64,000 nucleotides of DNA from JACCTU01 sp963737405 (GCA_963737405.1 CAVTSL010000013.1:1-64000), one strand, 5' to 3'. Shown: positions 26,259 through 36,061, numbered from the stretch's first letter. Numbers and translations are program-made. The notes: generated from the sequence alone by a model not told the origin.

Positions 26259-26996
26259 CTAGCCGGTGCCGGAGCTGTCGGTCGGCGGGAGCGCGGGGCT
26301 CGGCGTGTCGTACGCGGGCGATGCGGGCGCAGCGGGCGCTTCACGGAGCTGGACGAGCGTGAAGTACATGAGCGTCCAGGCGACCGCGACGAACGGGACG
26401 ACGATCGTGTTCGAGATCACGTCGGAGACGAAGGTGTCGACGTTGTCGGGCAGCCAGGACGTCGCGATCCCGAGGATGATCCCGGCGACGATCACGGCTG
26501 CGATCGTGATCACGATCACGCCGAAGACGTTCCAGCCGTTCCCACGCACGAGCTCGCGGCTGCGGCCGAACGACTCGCCGGCCGACTTCCCCTCGAGCAC
26601 GATCGCCGGGACGATCAGGCTCCAGATCGTGAGCAGGAAGAGGCCGGGGGCGATCAGCAGGACGAGCCCGACCGCGATCCCGAGGCCGGCCAGGATGCCG
26701 GCGACGATCAGCGCGGGGAGCCGTGGCTGGACGCGCTGGAACATCTCGCCGATCGAGAGGTCCTGCTTGCCGTCGCGCACGTCCTGCACGGCCTCGACGA
26801 GGGCGCCCTGCAGCCAGAACGTGCCGACGATGCTGGCGAGCCCGCTGATGATGAACCCGAGCCAGCCGAGGAGCAGGCCGAACACGAGCGCGATCGCGCC
26901 GAGGATCACGTAGACGATCAGCGCGAGCGGGATGAACGTGCGCCAGTGCGCCTTGTACATCTCCCACGCTTCGCGGACGACTGCGGTCGATTGCAT
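26259..26996 (-). CDS. Polytopic membrane protein, GPDPase-membrane-domain-like
   Basis: This 245-residue protein has about six hydrophobic helices, for example FIPLALIVYVILGAIALVFG, IVAGILAGLGIAVGLVLLIA and VFGVIVITIAAVIVAGIILG. Between them is the conserved SLIVPAIVLEGKSAGESFGR and SRELVRGNGWNVF. This pattern is that of the glycerophosphoryl-diester-phosphodiesterase membrane domain / DUF975-like superfamily. No catalytic phosphodiesterase domain is attached. The C-terminus is Pro/Ala-rich and cytoplasmic or exposed. Function is unknown. The 200 bp upstream (26997-27197) hold no gene I can support. Confidence 0.7.
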   Translation of the reverse strand: MQSTAVVREAWEMYKAHWRTFIPLALIVYVILGAIALVFGLLLGWLGFIISGLASIVGTFWLQGALVEAVQDVRDGKQDLSIGEMFQRVQPRLPALIVAGILAGLGIAVGLVLLIAPGLFLLTIWSLIVPAIVLEGKSAGESFGRSRELVRGNGWNVFGVIVITIAAVIVAGIILGIATSWLPDNVDTFVSDVISNTIVVPFVAVAWTLMYFTLVQLREAPAAPASPAYDTPSPALPPTDSSGTG

Positions 26997-27197
26997 CGCC
27001 GCGCGACCCTAACAGGATCCGCGGACAGAGGATCGGAGGGCTTGACGCAACAGGCACTGTGCCGCCGGGCCGCGCTGGGCGGCGCGATGCGGCGTCCTCA
27101 GTCGCGCCCGTATCCAGTCGGATACGAACGCTCCCTGCGTCCTTGCCTCGCACCACCCAGCGCACCCCGGCAACGAGGCCTGTTCCGCCAAGCCCTC

Positions 27198-29001
27198 CTA
27201 CGCGACTTCGGCCCAGTCGCCGTACAGCGACGTGTACAGCCCCTGCTTCGCCATCAGCTCGTCATGCGTTCCCTGCTCGACGACCTTGCCGTGCTCGAGG
27301 ACGACGATCAGGTCGGCGTCGCGGATCGTCGAGAGCCGGTGCGCGATGATGAACGCGGTGCGCCCGGCGAGCAGTCGGTGCAGCGCCTCCTCGATCCGCC
27401 GCTCGGTCCCGATGTCGACCGACGAGGTCGCCTCGTCGAGGATCAGGATGCGCGGGTCGGCAAGGAGCGCCCGCGCGAACGCGACGAGCTGCCGCTGCCC
27501 GAGCGAGAGGCGCGTGCCGCGCTCCTGCAGGTTCGTCTCGTAGCCGTCCTCGAGCCGCATGACGAAGTCGTGCGCGCCGACGGCCTGCGCTGCCGCGACG
27601 ATCTCCTCCGGGGTCGCGTCCGGCTTGCCGAAGGCGATGTTGTCCCGGACGGTGCCGGCGAAGAGGAAGCCCTCCTGCGGGACGATCCCGAGCTGGCGGC
27701 GGAGCGACTCCTGGGTCACCTCGCGCGTGTCGATCCCGTCGATCGTGATCCGGCCCTGCTGCGGCTCGTAGAAGCGCGCGAGGAGCTTCGCGATCGTCGA
27801 CTTGCCGGCGCCCGTGTGACCGACCAACGCCACCGTCGTCCCGGCAGGCACGTCGAGGTCGATCCCGTGGAGCACCTCGGGCCCCGTGCCGTAGCGGAAC
27901 CGGACGTCGTCGAACGCGACGTTCCCCTCGATCGGCGGCAGCGCCCTCGCGTCGGGCCGGTCGCGCACCTCCGGCTCCTCGTCGAGCACGCCGGTGATCT
28001 TGTCGAGCGCGGCGACGGCGGCGAGGAAGGTGTTGTAGAGCTGCGAGAGCTGCTGGACCGGGTCGAAGAAGTTCGACGACGTAGAGGATGAACGCGAAGA
28101 GCGTGCCCGGCGAGGTCTGGCCGTGGAACACGAGCCAGCCGCCGAAGCCGATCACGATCGCCGTCGCGGCCGCCGAGAGGAAGTCGACGAACGGGAAGTA
28201 GAGGCCGTTCAGCACGACCGTCTGCTGGTTCGCCTCGCGGTAGTGCGCGTTCACGTCCTCGAAGCGCTGCTGGTTGCGCGGCTCGCGCGTGAACGCCTGC
28301 ACGACGCGCATCCCGGCGATGTCCTCGGCGAGCGTCGCCGTGACGAGCCCGAGCCGCTCGCGCACCTGGCTGTACGCGCGGGCCGACCGCGTGCGGAACA
28401 TGCGAGTCGCGATCACGAGCGCCGGGATCACCGTCACCGTCGCGAGCGCGAGCTTCCAGTCGAGGAAGAAGAGGATGATCGCGGTGCCGATCAGCGTCAG
28501 CGAGCTCTGCACGAGCGTCGTCACGCCGTCGGTGACGAGCTGGTCGAGCGCGTCGACGTCGTTCGTGAGGCGGCTGATCACGACGCCCGCGCGGTTGCGC
28601 TCGTAGAAGCCGAGCGACAGCCGCTGGAGGTGGCGGAAGAGGTCGTTGCGGAGGTCGGCGAGGATGCGCTCGCCGGTCCAGCCGGTGAAGTACGTCTGCG
28701 CCGCGCCGGTGAAGAGGCTTGCGACGCCCGCGGCGAGCATCAGTACGACCAGCAGGGTCAGGAGCTGGAGATCGCCGCCGGCGACGCCCTCGTCGATCGC
28801 GACCTTCGCGAGGTACGGCGGGATCAGGCCGGTCAGCGTCGCGAGCAGGAGCGCGACCACCGCGAGCGTCGTGCGCAGCCGGTAGCGCTTCGTGTAGCGG
28901 GCGAGGAAGCGGATCCGGCGGACCGTCGCGCGCCACGACCAGTCGCGCACCTCGCCGCCGCGCTGCACCGTCAGGTGGCTGCCTGGCTGCCACACTCTCA
29001 T
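27198..29001 (-). CDS. ABC exporter (fused membrane and ATPase domains), second of a pair, one frameshift
   Basis: The product is about 600 residues, starting near MRVWQPGSHLTVQRGGEVRD. Six membrane helices form an ABC-transporter type 1 domain (RTTLAVVALLLATLTGLIPP, LIGTAIILFFLDWKLALATV). The ATPase domain has Walker A GHTGAGKS, Q-loop IVPQEGFLF, signature LSLGQRQ and Walker B ILILDEATSSVD. A single-base shift near 28085 splits the two halves. An alternative start at 29108 (MSETATTAAAKRSRFRGVAR), 3 bp beyond the upstream gene's stop, would need another frame change. It probably heterodimerises with the neighbour to export lipids, drugs or peptides. Confidence 0.88.
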
Positions 29002-29110
29002 CTCGAGCACCGTGCGCAACCGCGGCGAGGCCGCAGAGCGACCTCGCCGCGCGCAACACCCCTGAAGCGCGACCGCTTCGCGGCCGCGGTCGTGGCGGTC
29101 TCCGACATCG

Positions 29111-30886
29111 TCACGCGCGCGCCTCCACTCTGTCGGCGAACTCGCGCTCGAGCAGGCCGTGCTCGTAGATCTCGCGGTAGACGAGGCTCGTCCCGAGCAG
29201 CTGATCGTGCGTCCCGCGTGCGACGACCCTGCCGTGGTCGAGCACGACGAGCTCGTCGGCGAGCGCGAGGGTGGAGAGGCGGTGCGCGATGATGATCGTC
29301 GTCCGTCCCTGCATCGCCTCGCGGAGGCCGGAGCGGATCTTCGCCTCCGTCGTCGCGTCGACGCTCGCCGTCGCATCGTCGAGGATGAGGACGCGGGGCT
29401 CGAGGAGGAGCGCGCGGGCGATCGCGATCCGCTGGCGCTGTCCGCCCGAGAGCGTGATCCCGCGCTCGCCGATCATGGTGTCGTAGCCCTCGGGCAGCCG
29501 GCGGACGAACTCGTCGGCCTGGGCGTGGCGCGCTGCGCGCTCGATCTCCTCGTCCGTCGCGTCGGGCCGCGCGAAGGCGATGTTCTCGCGCACCGTCGCG
29601 GAGAAGAGGAAGGGATCCTGGAGCACGACGCCGACTTCGCGGCGAAGCGACGTGACGCGAACGTCCCGGACGTCGACGCCGTCGACCGTGATCCGTCCGT
29701 CGGTCACGTCGTAGAAGCGGGGGACGAGCGCGGCAAGCGTCGTCTTCCCCGAGCCGGTGTGGCCGATCAGCGCGACCGTCTTCCCCGGCTCGAGCTCGAG
29801 GTCGATCCCCTCCAGCACGGGCCGACCGGCGGCGTACTCGAACGTGACGTCCTCGAAGGAGACCCGGCCCGGGCCGGCCGGCAGGTCGACGGCGCCCGGC
29901 CGGTCCTTCACGTCCTCGACCTCGTCGAGCACCTCGAAGATCCGCTCGCCCGCCGCGGTCGCCCGCTGCGCCTGGCCGATCCACATCCCGAGCATGCGGA
30001 GCGGCATCACGAGCATCAGGACGAGGAAGTTGAAGAAGAAGAAGTCCGTCAGGTTGAGCTGGCCGTTCACGACCATCCGCCCGCCGACGAGGATCACCGC
30101 GGCCTGCGCGACGAGCGGGAGGAACGAGAGCACGGGCACGTAGGTCGCGCGCTGCCGGTTCGCGTCCATGCTGCGGGAGAACACGCGCTCGGAGCGGGCT
30201 GCGAACTTCTGCTGCTCGTTCGGCTCCTGCGCGAACGACTTCACGACGTGGACACCGACGATGTTCTCCTCGGCGACCGTCGTCATGTCGGCCATCTTCT
30301 GCTGCACGTCGCGGAGCACCGGGTGCGAGACGCTCGAGTAGCGATAGGCGAGGGCGACGATGAACGGGGTGATCGCGCCCGCGACGAGCGCCAGCTTCCA
30401 GTTCACGAAGAGCATCACGCCGGTCACCGCGACGATCGTCAGCACGTGCTGGAAGAAGAAGATGAGTCCGTAGCCGAGGAAGAACCGGACGCCCTGCAGG
30501 TCGACCGTCGCCCGCGACATCAGCTGCCCGGTCTGGTGGCTGTCGTAGAAGCGGAACGAGAGTCGGAGGAACTTCGCGTACATCTGGTTCCGGAGGTCGA
30601 ACTCGACGCCGAGCGCCTGGCGACCCGAGATGAGGCGCCGCCCGGCCATCACGATCGCGCGGAAGATGCCGACCACGAGGAGGGCCACGACGAGCATCCA
30701 GAGGCGGCCGCGGTCCTCCGACTCGATCACGTGGGCGAGGGCGTCGCCCGTGATGTACGCGGCGACGATCGCGGCTCCCTGCGTGGCGACCGCGAGCACG
30801 ATCGAGACCGCGAGCGACCACTTGTACGGCTTCAGGAAGCCGAGGAGGCGGAAAAAGGTCGTGCGGTAGCGCGGCGTGGTGGCCAT
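29111..30886 (-). CDS. ABC exporter (fused membrane and ATPase domains), first of a pair
   Basis: This intact 591-residue half-transporter starts at ATG 30886. The membrane domain (TTFFRLLGFLKPYKWSLAVS onward) has six helices. The nucleotide-binding domain has Walker A GHTGSGKT, Q-loop VVLQDPFLF, signature ITLSGGQRQR, Walker B VLILDDATASVD and the H-loop IIIAHRLSTL. Here the catalytic residue after Walker B is Asp (LDDATAS) where Glu is usual, while the partner gene keeps Glu (LDEATSS). That asymmetry is typical of heterodimeric exporters with one degenerate site. Confidence 0.92.
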   Translation of the reverse strand: MATTPRYRTTFFRLLGFLKPYKWSLAVSIVLAVATQGAAIVAAYITGDALAHVIESEDRGRLWMLVVALLVVGIFRAIVMAGRRLISGRQALGVEFDLRNQMYAKFLRLSFRFYDSHQTGQLMSRATVDLQGVRFFLGYGLIFFFQHVLTIVAVTGVMLFVNWKLALVAGAITPFIVALAYRYSSVSHPVLRDVQQKMADMTTVAEENIVGVHVVKSFAQEPNEQQKFAARSERVFSRSMDANRQRATYVPVLSFLPLVAQAAVILVGGRMVVNGQLNLTDFFFFNFLVLMLVMPLRMLGMWIGQAQRATAAGERIFEVLDEVEDVKDRPGAVDLPAGPGRVSFEDVTFEYAAGRPVLEGIDLELEPGKTVALIGHTGSGKTTLAALVPRFYDVTDGRITVDGVDVRDVRVTSLRREVGVVLQDPFLFSATVRENIAFARPDATDEEIERAARHAQADEFVRRLPEGYDTMIGERGITLSGGQRQRIAIARALLLEPRVLILDDATASVDATTEAKIRSGLREAMQGRTTIIIAHRLSTLALADELVVLDHGRVVARGTHDQLLGTSLVYREIYEHGLLEREFADRVEARA

Positions 30887-30946
30887 CCGTTCCAATCTAG
30901 CGACGGGCCTTGCTTTGAAAGGGGAAAGCGCCGTACCGTCCCGCAC

Positions 30947-32281
30947 GTGAAGACGCCCGAGACGCGCTACGCCCGAAGCGGCGACGCGCACATCGCGTAC
31001 CAGGTCACCGGCGACGGCCCGTTCGACCTCGTGTGGATCCCGGGCTACTTCCAGAACGTCGAGCTCTCGTGGGAGAACCGGAACCGGGCCGAGGCGACGT
31101 TGAGGGTGTCCGAGCTCGCGCGCGTTCTTCGGTTCGACAAGCGCGGGACCGGGCTCTCCGACCGCGCGGGCGGGCTGCCGCCCATCGACGTGCAGATGGA
31201 CGACATCGCGGCCGTGATGGACGCCGTCGGCAGCGAGCGGGCGTTCCTCTGGGGCGTCCACGACGCGGCGCCGTTGACCATCCTGTTCGCGGCGTCGTTT
31301 CCCGCGAGAGTGCAGGGCCTCGTCCTCTGGGGTCCGAGGGTCGCGTTCACCCGCAGGCCCGACATGCCGTGGTTGCCGACGCCCGCCGAGTACGAGGCCT
31401 ACGTCGGCGAGGAGGTGGAGAAGATCGCCGAGCGCCGCTGGGACGAGCACCTGCGCCTGATCGGGCCGTCGCTCACAGCCGAGGAGCGGCTGGAGTTCGG
31501 GCGCGTCCTGGGGTTGAGCACGAGCCCCGGTGACGCGGCCGCGTATCTCCGCATGCTCGGCGAGACGGACGTCCGCCACGTGCTCTCGAGCGTTCGCGTG
31601 CCGACCCTCGTCGTGCAGCGCCAGGGGTTCATGCGCGATCTCGAGACGACGAAGTACGTCGCCGAGCGCATTCCGACCGCGCGCCTGGCGTTGTTCCCGG
31701 GGCGCGACGGGCCGCCGGTGATCGGGGATCTCGAGCCGTTCGTCGAGGAGCTCGCGCGGTTCACCGAGGAGGTGCTGAAGGCGCCGCCCGAGGAGCCGGA
31801 CCGCGTGCTCGCGACCGTGCTGTTCACCGACATCGTCGCGTCGACGGCACGTGCTGCGGAGCTCGGCGACGCCCGATGGCGCGAGCTCCTCGGCCAGCAC
31901 CACTCACGTGTCCGCCGCGAGCTCGCACGCTACCGCGGGCGAGAGGTCGACACGGCCGGCGATGGGTTCTTCGCGACCTTCGACGGGCCGGCACGGGCGA
32001 TCCGCTGCGCGTGCGCGGTGCGCGAGAGCGTTCGCGAGCTCGGAATCGACATTCGCGCGGGGCTCCACGCGGGCGAGTGCGAGCTGCTCGACGGGAAGGC
32101 GACGGGGATCGCGGTCTCGCTCGGCGCTCGCGTGGCCGCGGAGGCAGCTGCCGGCGAGGTCCTCGTGTCGAGCACCGTGAAGGATCTCGTCGCGGGGTCG
32201 GGGATCGGCTTCGCGGACCGCGGAATCGCGGAGCTGAAGGGCATCCCCGGCGAGTGGCGGATCTTCGCGGTCGAGTCGTGA
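30947..32281 (+). CDS. Alpha/beta-hydrolase-like domain fused to class III adenylate/guanylate cyclase
   Basis: The product is 444 residues from GTG 30947. Residues 1-275 have the alpha/beta-hydrolase fold (RYARSGDAHIAYQVTGDGPF, RFDKRGTGLSDR), but the nucleophile elbow reads WGVHDAAPL where GxSxG is expected, so Ser is absent. Residues about 285-444 are a class III cyclase catalytic domain with metal Asp residues in VLFTDIVAST and TAGDGFFATF. The usual adenine-specifying Lys before the second motif is Asp (GREVDTAGDG). It would make cAMP or cGMP, with the dead hydrolase as a possible ligand sensor. Its stop overlaps the methyltransferase start (TGATG). Confidence 0.85.
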   Translation: MKTPETRYARSGDAHIAYQVTGDGPFDLVWIPGYFQNVELSWENRNRAEATLRVSELARVLRFDKRGTGLSDRAGGLPPIDVQMDDIAAVMDAVGSERAFLWGVHDAAPLTILFAASFPARVQGLVLWGPRVAFTRRPDMPWLPTPAEYEAYVGEEVEKIAERRWDEHLRLIGPSLTAEERLEFGRVLGLSTSPGDAAAYLRMLGETDVRHVLSSVRVPTLVVQRQGFMRDLETTKYVAERIPTARLALFPGRDGPPVIGDLEPFVEELARFTEEVLKAPPEEPDRVLATVLFTDIVASTARAAELGDARWRELLGQHHSRVRRELARYRGREVDTAGDGFFATFDGPARAIRCACAVRESVRELGIDIRAGLHAGECELLDGKATGIAVSLGARVAAEAAAGEVLVSSTVKDLVAGSGIGFADRGIAELKGIPGEWRIFAVES

Positions 32282-33009
32282 TGAAGCGCGACGAGCTCTT
32301 CGACGAGGACTACCTCTACTTCTACGAGGACGTCCTCGGCGACGAGCGCAGCGATCTCGCGGCGGATCTCGTCTGGCGGCTGCTCGAGCTCGAGCCGGGA
32401 ATGGAGGTGCTCGACCTCGCGTGCGGGCATGGGCGGATCGCGAACCGGCTCGCGGAGCGCGGGGCTCGCGTGACCGGGCTCGACGCGACGCCGCTCTTCC
32501 TCGAGCGTGCCCGCGCCGACGCCGAGCGGCTGGGAGTGGAGGTCGAGTACGTCGAGGGCGACATGCGCGAGCTGCCGTGGGAGTCGCGCTTCGACCGGAT
32601 CGTCAACTGGTTCACGGCATTCGGGTACTTCGACGACGACGAGGAGGATCGGCGCGTCCTGCGCGCCGCCCACAGCGCGCTTCGTCCGGGCGGGCGGCTG
32701 CTGATCGAGAACAACAACCTCGCCGAGCTGCTCGGACGCTGGCAGCCGTGGGTCGCCGTCGAGCGCGACGGCGACTTCATGCTCGACCGGTCCGTCTTCG
32801 ATCCGGTGAGCGGACGGGCCAGGACGGAGCGCGTGATCGTTCGCGAGGGGAAGACGCGCCGCACGTCGTTCTCGGTGCGGATGTTCATCGCGGTCGAGCT
32901 TCGCGCGTGGCTGCGCGATGCCGGGTTCGCCTCGGTCGAGTCCTACGACGGCGAGGGCGAACCGCTGACCGCGCAGGGTCGGCGGATGATCACGATCGCG
33001 CGCCGATAG
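32281..33009 (+). CDS. Class I SAM-dependent methyltransferase
   Basis: This 242-residue Rossmann-fold methyltransferase has motif I LDLACGHGRIANRLAERGAR, acidic loop VTGLDATPLFLERARADAE, motif II VEGDMRELPW and motif IV FDRIVNWFTAFGYFDDDEED. The NWFTAFGYF stretch is typical of a small-molecule methyltransferase subgroup. The C-terminal half (RTSFSVRMFIAVELRAWLRD) is a beta-rich lid. The substrate is unknown. It is coupled to the cyclase gene by a 1-bp overlap and converges on the glycosylase gene with a 20-bp overlap. Confidence 0.85.
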   Translation: MKRDELFDEDYLYFYEDVLGDERSDLAADLVWRLLELEPGMEVLDLACGHGRIANRLAERGARVTGLDATPLFLERARADAERLGVEVEYVEGDMRELPWESRFDRIVNWFTAFGYFDDDEEDRRVLRAAHSALRPGGRLLIENNNLAELLGRWQPWVAVERDGDFMLDRSVFDPVSGRARTERVIVREGKTRRTSFSVRMFIAVELRAWLRDAGFASVESYDGEGEPLTAQGRRMITIARR

Positions 33010-33607
33010 CGGCGAGCTCCTCGTGGATCAGCTCGACGGCCCGCGCGACGAGGGCGCGGTTCTCCGGCGAGTTGAGCCAGAGGGAGACGCCGGACGGGTG
33101 CGGGAGCGGGATCGCGACGCGGTCCTCACCGAGCTGAAAGCGCTCGCCGATCGTCCCTGCGAGCTGTCGCTTCCCGAGCATGCGTCCGATCGCGAGCCCG
33201 CCGACGGGGACGACGAGGCGCGGGCCGAGCACTCTGAGCTCCCACTCGCTCCAGAACGCGCAGAGCTCCTGCTCCTCGGGCGTGGGCACGCGGTCCCCCT
33301 TGCCGTTTCGGTGCTTGCCGGGGTAGCAGCGCGTGACGGACGCGCAATAGAAGGTGGAGTAGAAGCGCTCCTCGTCCATGCCGAGCCACGTGCGGAGCGT
33401 CTGGCCGGCGCGGCCGCGCCAGGGTCGGCGCTCGAGGCCCTCGTTCGGCCCAGGCGCCTGGCCGAACATGTACGCGGGCTGCCCGAGCCGCGGGTTGAGG
33501 ACGGGTTTCGACTCGAGCGGGTAGCCGGCCTCGGCGCACGCGCGGCAGACGGCGAGGTCGCGCTGGAGCGAGGCGAGCGAGCGGTAGGACGAACGGCGTC
33601 GCGTCAA
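32990..33607 (-). CDS. Uracil-DNA glycosylase, family 4/5-like (Fe-S type)
   Basis: The product is about 205 residues from a TTG start at 33607. It shows the UDG-superfamily motif FGQAPGPNEGLERRPWRGRA and motif III PLPHPSGVSLWLN. Four cysteines fit a [4Fe-4S] cluster: CRAC in the N-terminus, the Cys of TRCYPGKHRN, and the Cys of EQELCAFWSEW. Such enzymes remove uracil arising from cytosine deamination, a useful activity in GC-rich DNA. The start is inferred, because no ATG or GTG lies in the conserved N-terminal region. It is transcribed divergently from the histidine-degradation operon, 21 bp apart. Confidence 0.82.
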   Translation of the reverse strand: MTRRRSSYRSLASLQRDLAVCRACAEAGYPLESKPVLNPRLGQPAYMFGQAPGPNEGLERRPWRGRAGQTLRTWLGMDEERFYSTFYCASVTRCYPGKHRNGKGDRVPTPEEQELCAFWSEWELRVLGPRLVVPVGGLAIGRMLGKRQLAGTIGERFQLGEDRVAIPLPHPSGVSLWLNSPENRALVARAVELIHEELAAIGARS

Positions 33608-33628
33608 GCGGCTTCCTAGAGTAGGGCC

Positions 33629-34513
33629 GTGCGGCTGCCGCTCGAATCGGTGCCGAACTTCTCGGAGGGGCGCGACCGCGCCACGATCGACGCGCTCGCG
33701 GGCGCCTTGTCCGAGCACGCCGAGCTCCTCGACGTCCACTCCGATCCCGACCACAACCGGTCGGTGTTCACGCTCGTCGGCGACGAGGACGCGCTTGCGG
33801 CTGCGCTCGTCGCCGGGGTCGCCTGCGCGAAGGAGCGGATCGACCTGCGGCGCCACGAGGGGGCGCATCCGCGGATCGGCGCTGCGGACGTCGTCCCGCT
33901 CGTGCCGGTCGAGCCGTCCGACATGCCGCGTGCCGTTCGTGCGGCACGGAGAGTCGGGGAGCTGCTCGCGGAGCTCGGGCTGCCCGTGTTCCTCTACGGG
34001 GAGCTCGGCGGAGGAAACGGGCCGTCGTTCTTTCGCCGGGGCGGACCCGAGGAGCTGCAGCGGCGAGTCGACGCGGGGGAGGTGACGCCGGACTTCGGGC
34101 CTGCCGCGCTGGACCCGTCGGCAGGCGGCGTGCTCGTCGGCGCGCGCCGGCCGCTCATCGCGTTCAACGTGAACCTGCGCGGTGACCTGCAGGCCGCGCG
34201 GGAGATCGCCGGGCTCGTCCGCGAGCGGGGCGGAGGCTTTCCGGGCGTCCGGGCGCTCGGCCTCGACCTGCCGCGCGCGGGGCTCGTCCAGGTGAGCATG
34301 AACGTCGAGGACTGGGAAGCGGCCGCGCTGCACGAGATCGTCGGGCGCATCGAGTCGGAGGCGGCGGCGCGGGGCGTCGAGGTCGTCGGCTCCGAGCTCG
34401 TCGGGCTGATGCCGGCCGGCGCCGCGGTCGCCGCTGCGGGGCCTGTGCTCCGGATCGACGGGTTCGATCCGTCGCGGGTGCTCGAGCTTCGGCTGCTCGA
34501 GCGGCAGGGCTAG
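33629..34513 (+). CDS. ftcD: Glutamate formimidoyltransferase
   Basis: This 294-residue enzyme moves the formimino group from N-formimino-L-glutamate to tetrahydrofolate, the last step after HutI. The N-terminus LESVPNFSEGRDRATIDALA is diagnostic. Conserved segments include LDVHSDPDHNRSVFTLVG, RRHEGAHPRIGAADVVPLVP, LYGELGG and LIAFNVNLRG. Only the transferase domain is present, not the cyclodeaminase half of the animal enzyme. The start is GTG 33629. It is the first gene of ftcD-hutH-hutU-hutI, which fixes the folate-linked route of histidine degradation. Confidence 0.93.
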   Translation: MRLPLESVPNFSEGRDRATIDALAGALSEHAELLDVHSDPDHNRSVFTLVGDEDALAAALVAGVACAKERIDLRRHEGAHPRIGAADVVPLVPVEPSDMPRAVRAARRVGELLAELGLPVFLYGELGGGNGPSFFRRGGPEELQRRVDAGEVTPDFGPAALDPSAGGVLVGARRPLIAFNVNLRGDLQAAREIAGLVRERGGGFPGVRALGLDLPRAGLVQVSMNVEDWEAAALHEIVGRIESEAAARGVEVVGSELVGLMPAGAAVAAAGPVLRIDGFDPSRVLELRLLERQG

Positions 34514-34522
34514 ACTCGCCGC

Positions 34523-36061
34523 GTGATCCAGAGTCGCGCGCTGAGCGGCGAGGACCTCACCGTCGAGCACGTTTGGGACGTGGCGGTCGAGGGGGCGCCG
34601 GTCTCGCTCGCGGACTCGGCACGCCAGCGGATGGAGGCTGCGCGGGCTCTCGTCGAGCGCGCCGCGCACGGCTCGCAGGAGCACACGTACGGGATCAACA
34701 CCGGGTTCGGTCGCTTCGTGTCGGCCTCGATTCCGGAGGAGCTCACCGAGGAGCTGCAGCTCCGTCTCCTGCGCAGTCATGCGTGCGGCGTGGGGGAGCC
34801 GTACCCGCCGGAGATCGTGCGCGCGGCGATGGTGCTTCGGGCGAACGCGCTCGCGAAGGGCTACTCGGGCGCGCGGGTCGAGACGGTGGAGCTGCTGATC
34901 GAGTGCATCAACCGCGGCGTGCTGCCGAACGTCCCGAGTCGCGGATCGGTCGGAGCGAGCGGCGACCTCGCTCCGCTCGCGCATCTCGCGCTGCCGCTCG
35001 TCGGGGAAGGGCAGGCGTGGCTCGAGGGCGAGCTGCTGCCGGGCGGCTTCGCGCTCACCCGGGTCGGGCTCGCGCCCGTCCGGCTGCAGGCGAAGGAGGG
35101 GCTCTCGCTCATCAACGGCACGCAGTTCATGGCGGCGATCGGCGCGCTCGGGCTCGTGCGGGCGTGGCGGCTCGCGCGCGCGGCCGACCTCGCGTGCGCG
35201 ATGTCGCTCGAGGCGCTCCAGGGCTCGCGGGCGAGCTTCATGCCGGAGATCCAGGCGCTGCGGCCGTTGCGCGGGCAGGCTGCGTCGGCGGCGAACGTCC
35301 TGCGGTTGATCGAGCACTCCGCGATCAACGAATCGCATCGCTGGTGCGACAAGGTGCAGGACGCCTACTCGCTCCGCTGCGCGCCGCAGGTGCACGGCGC
35401 GTGCCGCGACCTGTTCGAGCACGTCGAGTACACGGTCGGCGTCGAGGTCAATGCGGCGACCGACAACCCGCTCGTGCTCGTCGAGCTCGACGAGCTCGTG
35501 TCGAACGGCAACTTCCACGGGCAGCCCGTCGCGTTCGCGCTCGACGTGCTCGCGCTCGGATTGTCCGAGCTCGCGAGCATCTCCGAGCGTCGCCTCGAGC
35601 GGCTCGTCAACCCGAGCCTCTCGGAGGGACTGCCGCCGTTCCTCACCGCCGACGGCGGCCTGAACTCCGGCTTCATGATCCCGCAGTACGTGGCGGCCGC
35701 GCTCGTGAGCGAGAACAAGGTGCTCGCGCATCCCGCGAGCGTCGACTCGATCCCGACGAGCGCCGGGCAGGAGGATCACGTCTCGATGGGGAACGCCGCC
35801 GGGCTCAAGGCGTGGCAGGTGCTCGCGAACGCGGAGCACGCCATCGCGATCGAGCTGCTCGCCGGAGCACAGGGCGTGGAGTTCCTCGCGCCGCTCGAGC
35901 CGGGGGTGGGGGTACGTGCGACGCGCGCCTTCGTGCGCACGCTGTCACCGCGGCTCGGCGACGACCGGCCGCTCGGCGGCGAGATCGAGGCGGTCGCGGC
36001 GGCGATCCGCAACGGCTCGCTCGTCGGCTCCGTCGAGGCCGAGGTCGGGGAGCTTCTCTAG
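34523..36061 (+). CDS. hutH: Histidine ammonia-lyase
   Basis: This 512-residue enzyme deaminates L-histidine to urocanate. The MIO cofactor precursor Ala-Ser-Gly is at 145-147 in RGSVGASGDLAPLAHLAL. Other signatures are YGINTGFGRF near 57-66, SLINGTQFMAA, QDAYSLRCAPQVHGA, NGNFHGQPVAFALD and SAGQEDHVSMG. The start is GTG 34523, 9 bp after the ftcD stop, and the TAG stop overlaps the hutU GTG by one base. Confidence 0.97.
   Translation: MIQSRALSGEDLTVEHVWDVAVEGAPVSLADSARQRMEAARALVERAAHGSQEHTYGINTGFGRFVSASIPEELTEELQLRLLRSHACGVGEPYPPEIVRAAMVLRANALAKGYSGARVETVELLIECINRGVLPNVPSRGSVGASGDLAPLAHLALPLVGEGQAWLEGELLPGGFALTRVGLAPVRLQAKEGLSLINGTQFMAAIGALGLVRAWRLARAADLACAMSLEALQGSRASFMPEIQALRPLRGQAASAANVLRLIEHSAINESHRWCDKVQDAYSLRCAPQVHGACRDLFEHVEYTVGVEVNAATDNPLVLVELDELVSNGNFHGQPVAFALDVLALGLSELASISERRLERLVNPSLSEGLPPFLTADGGLNSGFMIPQYVAAALVSENKVLAHPASVDSIPTSAGQEDHVSMGNAAGLKAWQVLANAEHAIAIELLAGAQGVEFLAPLEPGVGVRATRAFVRTLSPRLGDDRPLGGEIEAVAAAIRNGSLVGSVEAEVGELL

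Noticed and set aside
29159..30946. A long plus-strand N-terminal extension of the cyclase gene
   Set aside because: It is antisense to the ABC exporter. The hydrolase domain begins at the GTG at 30947.
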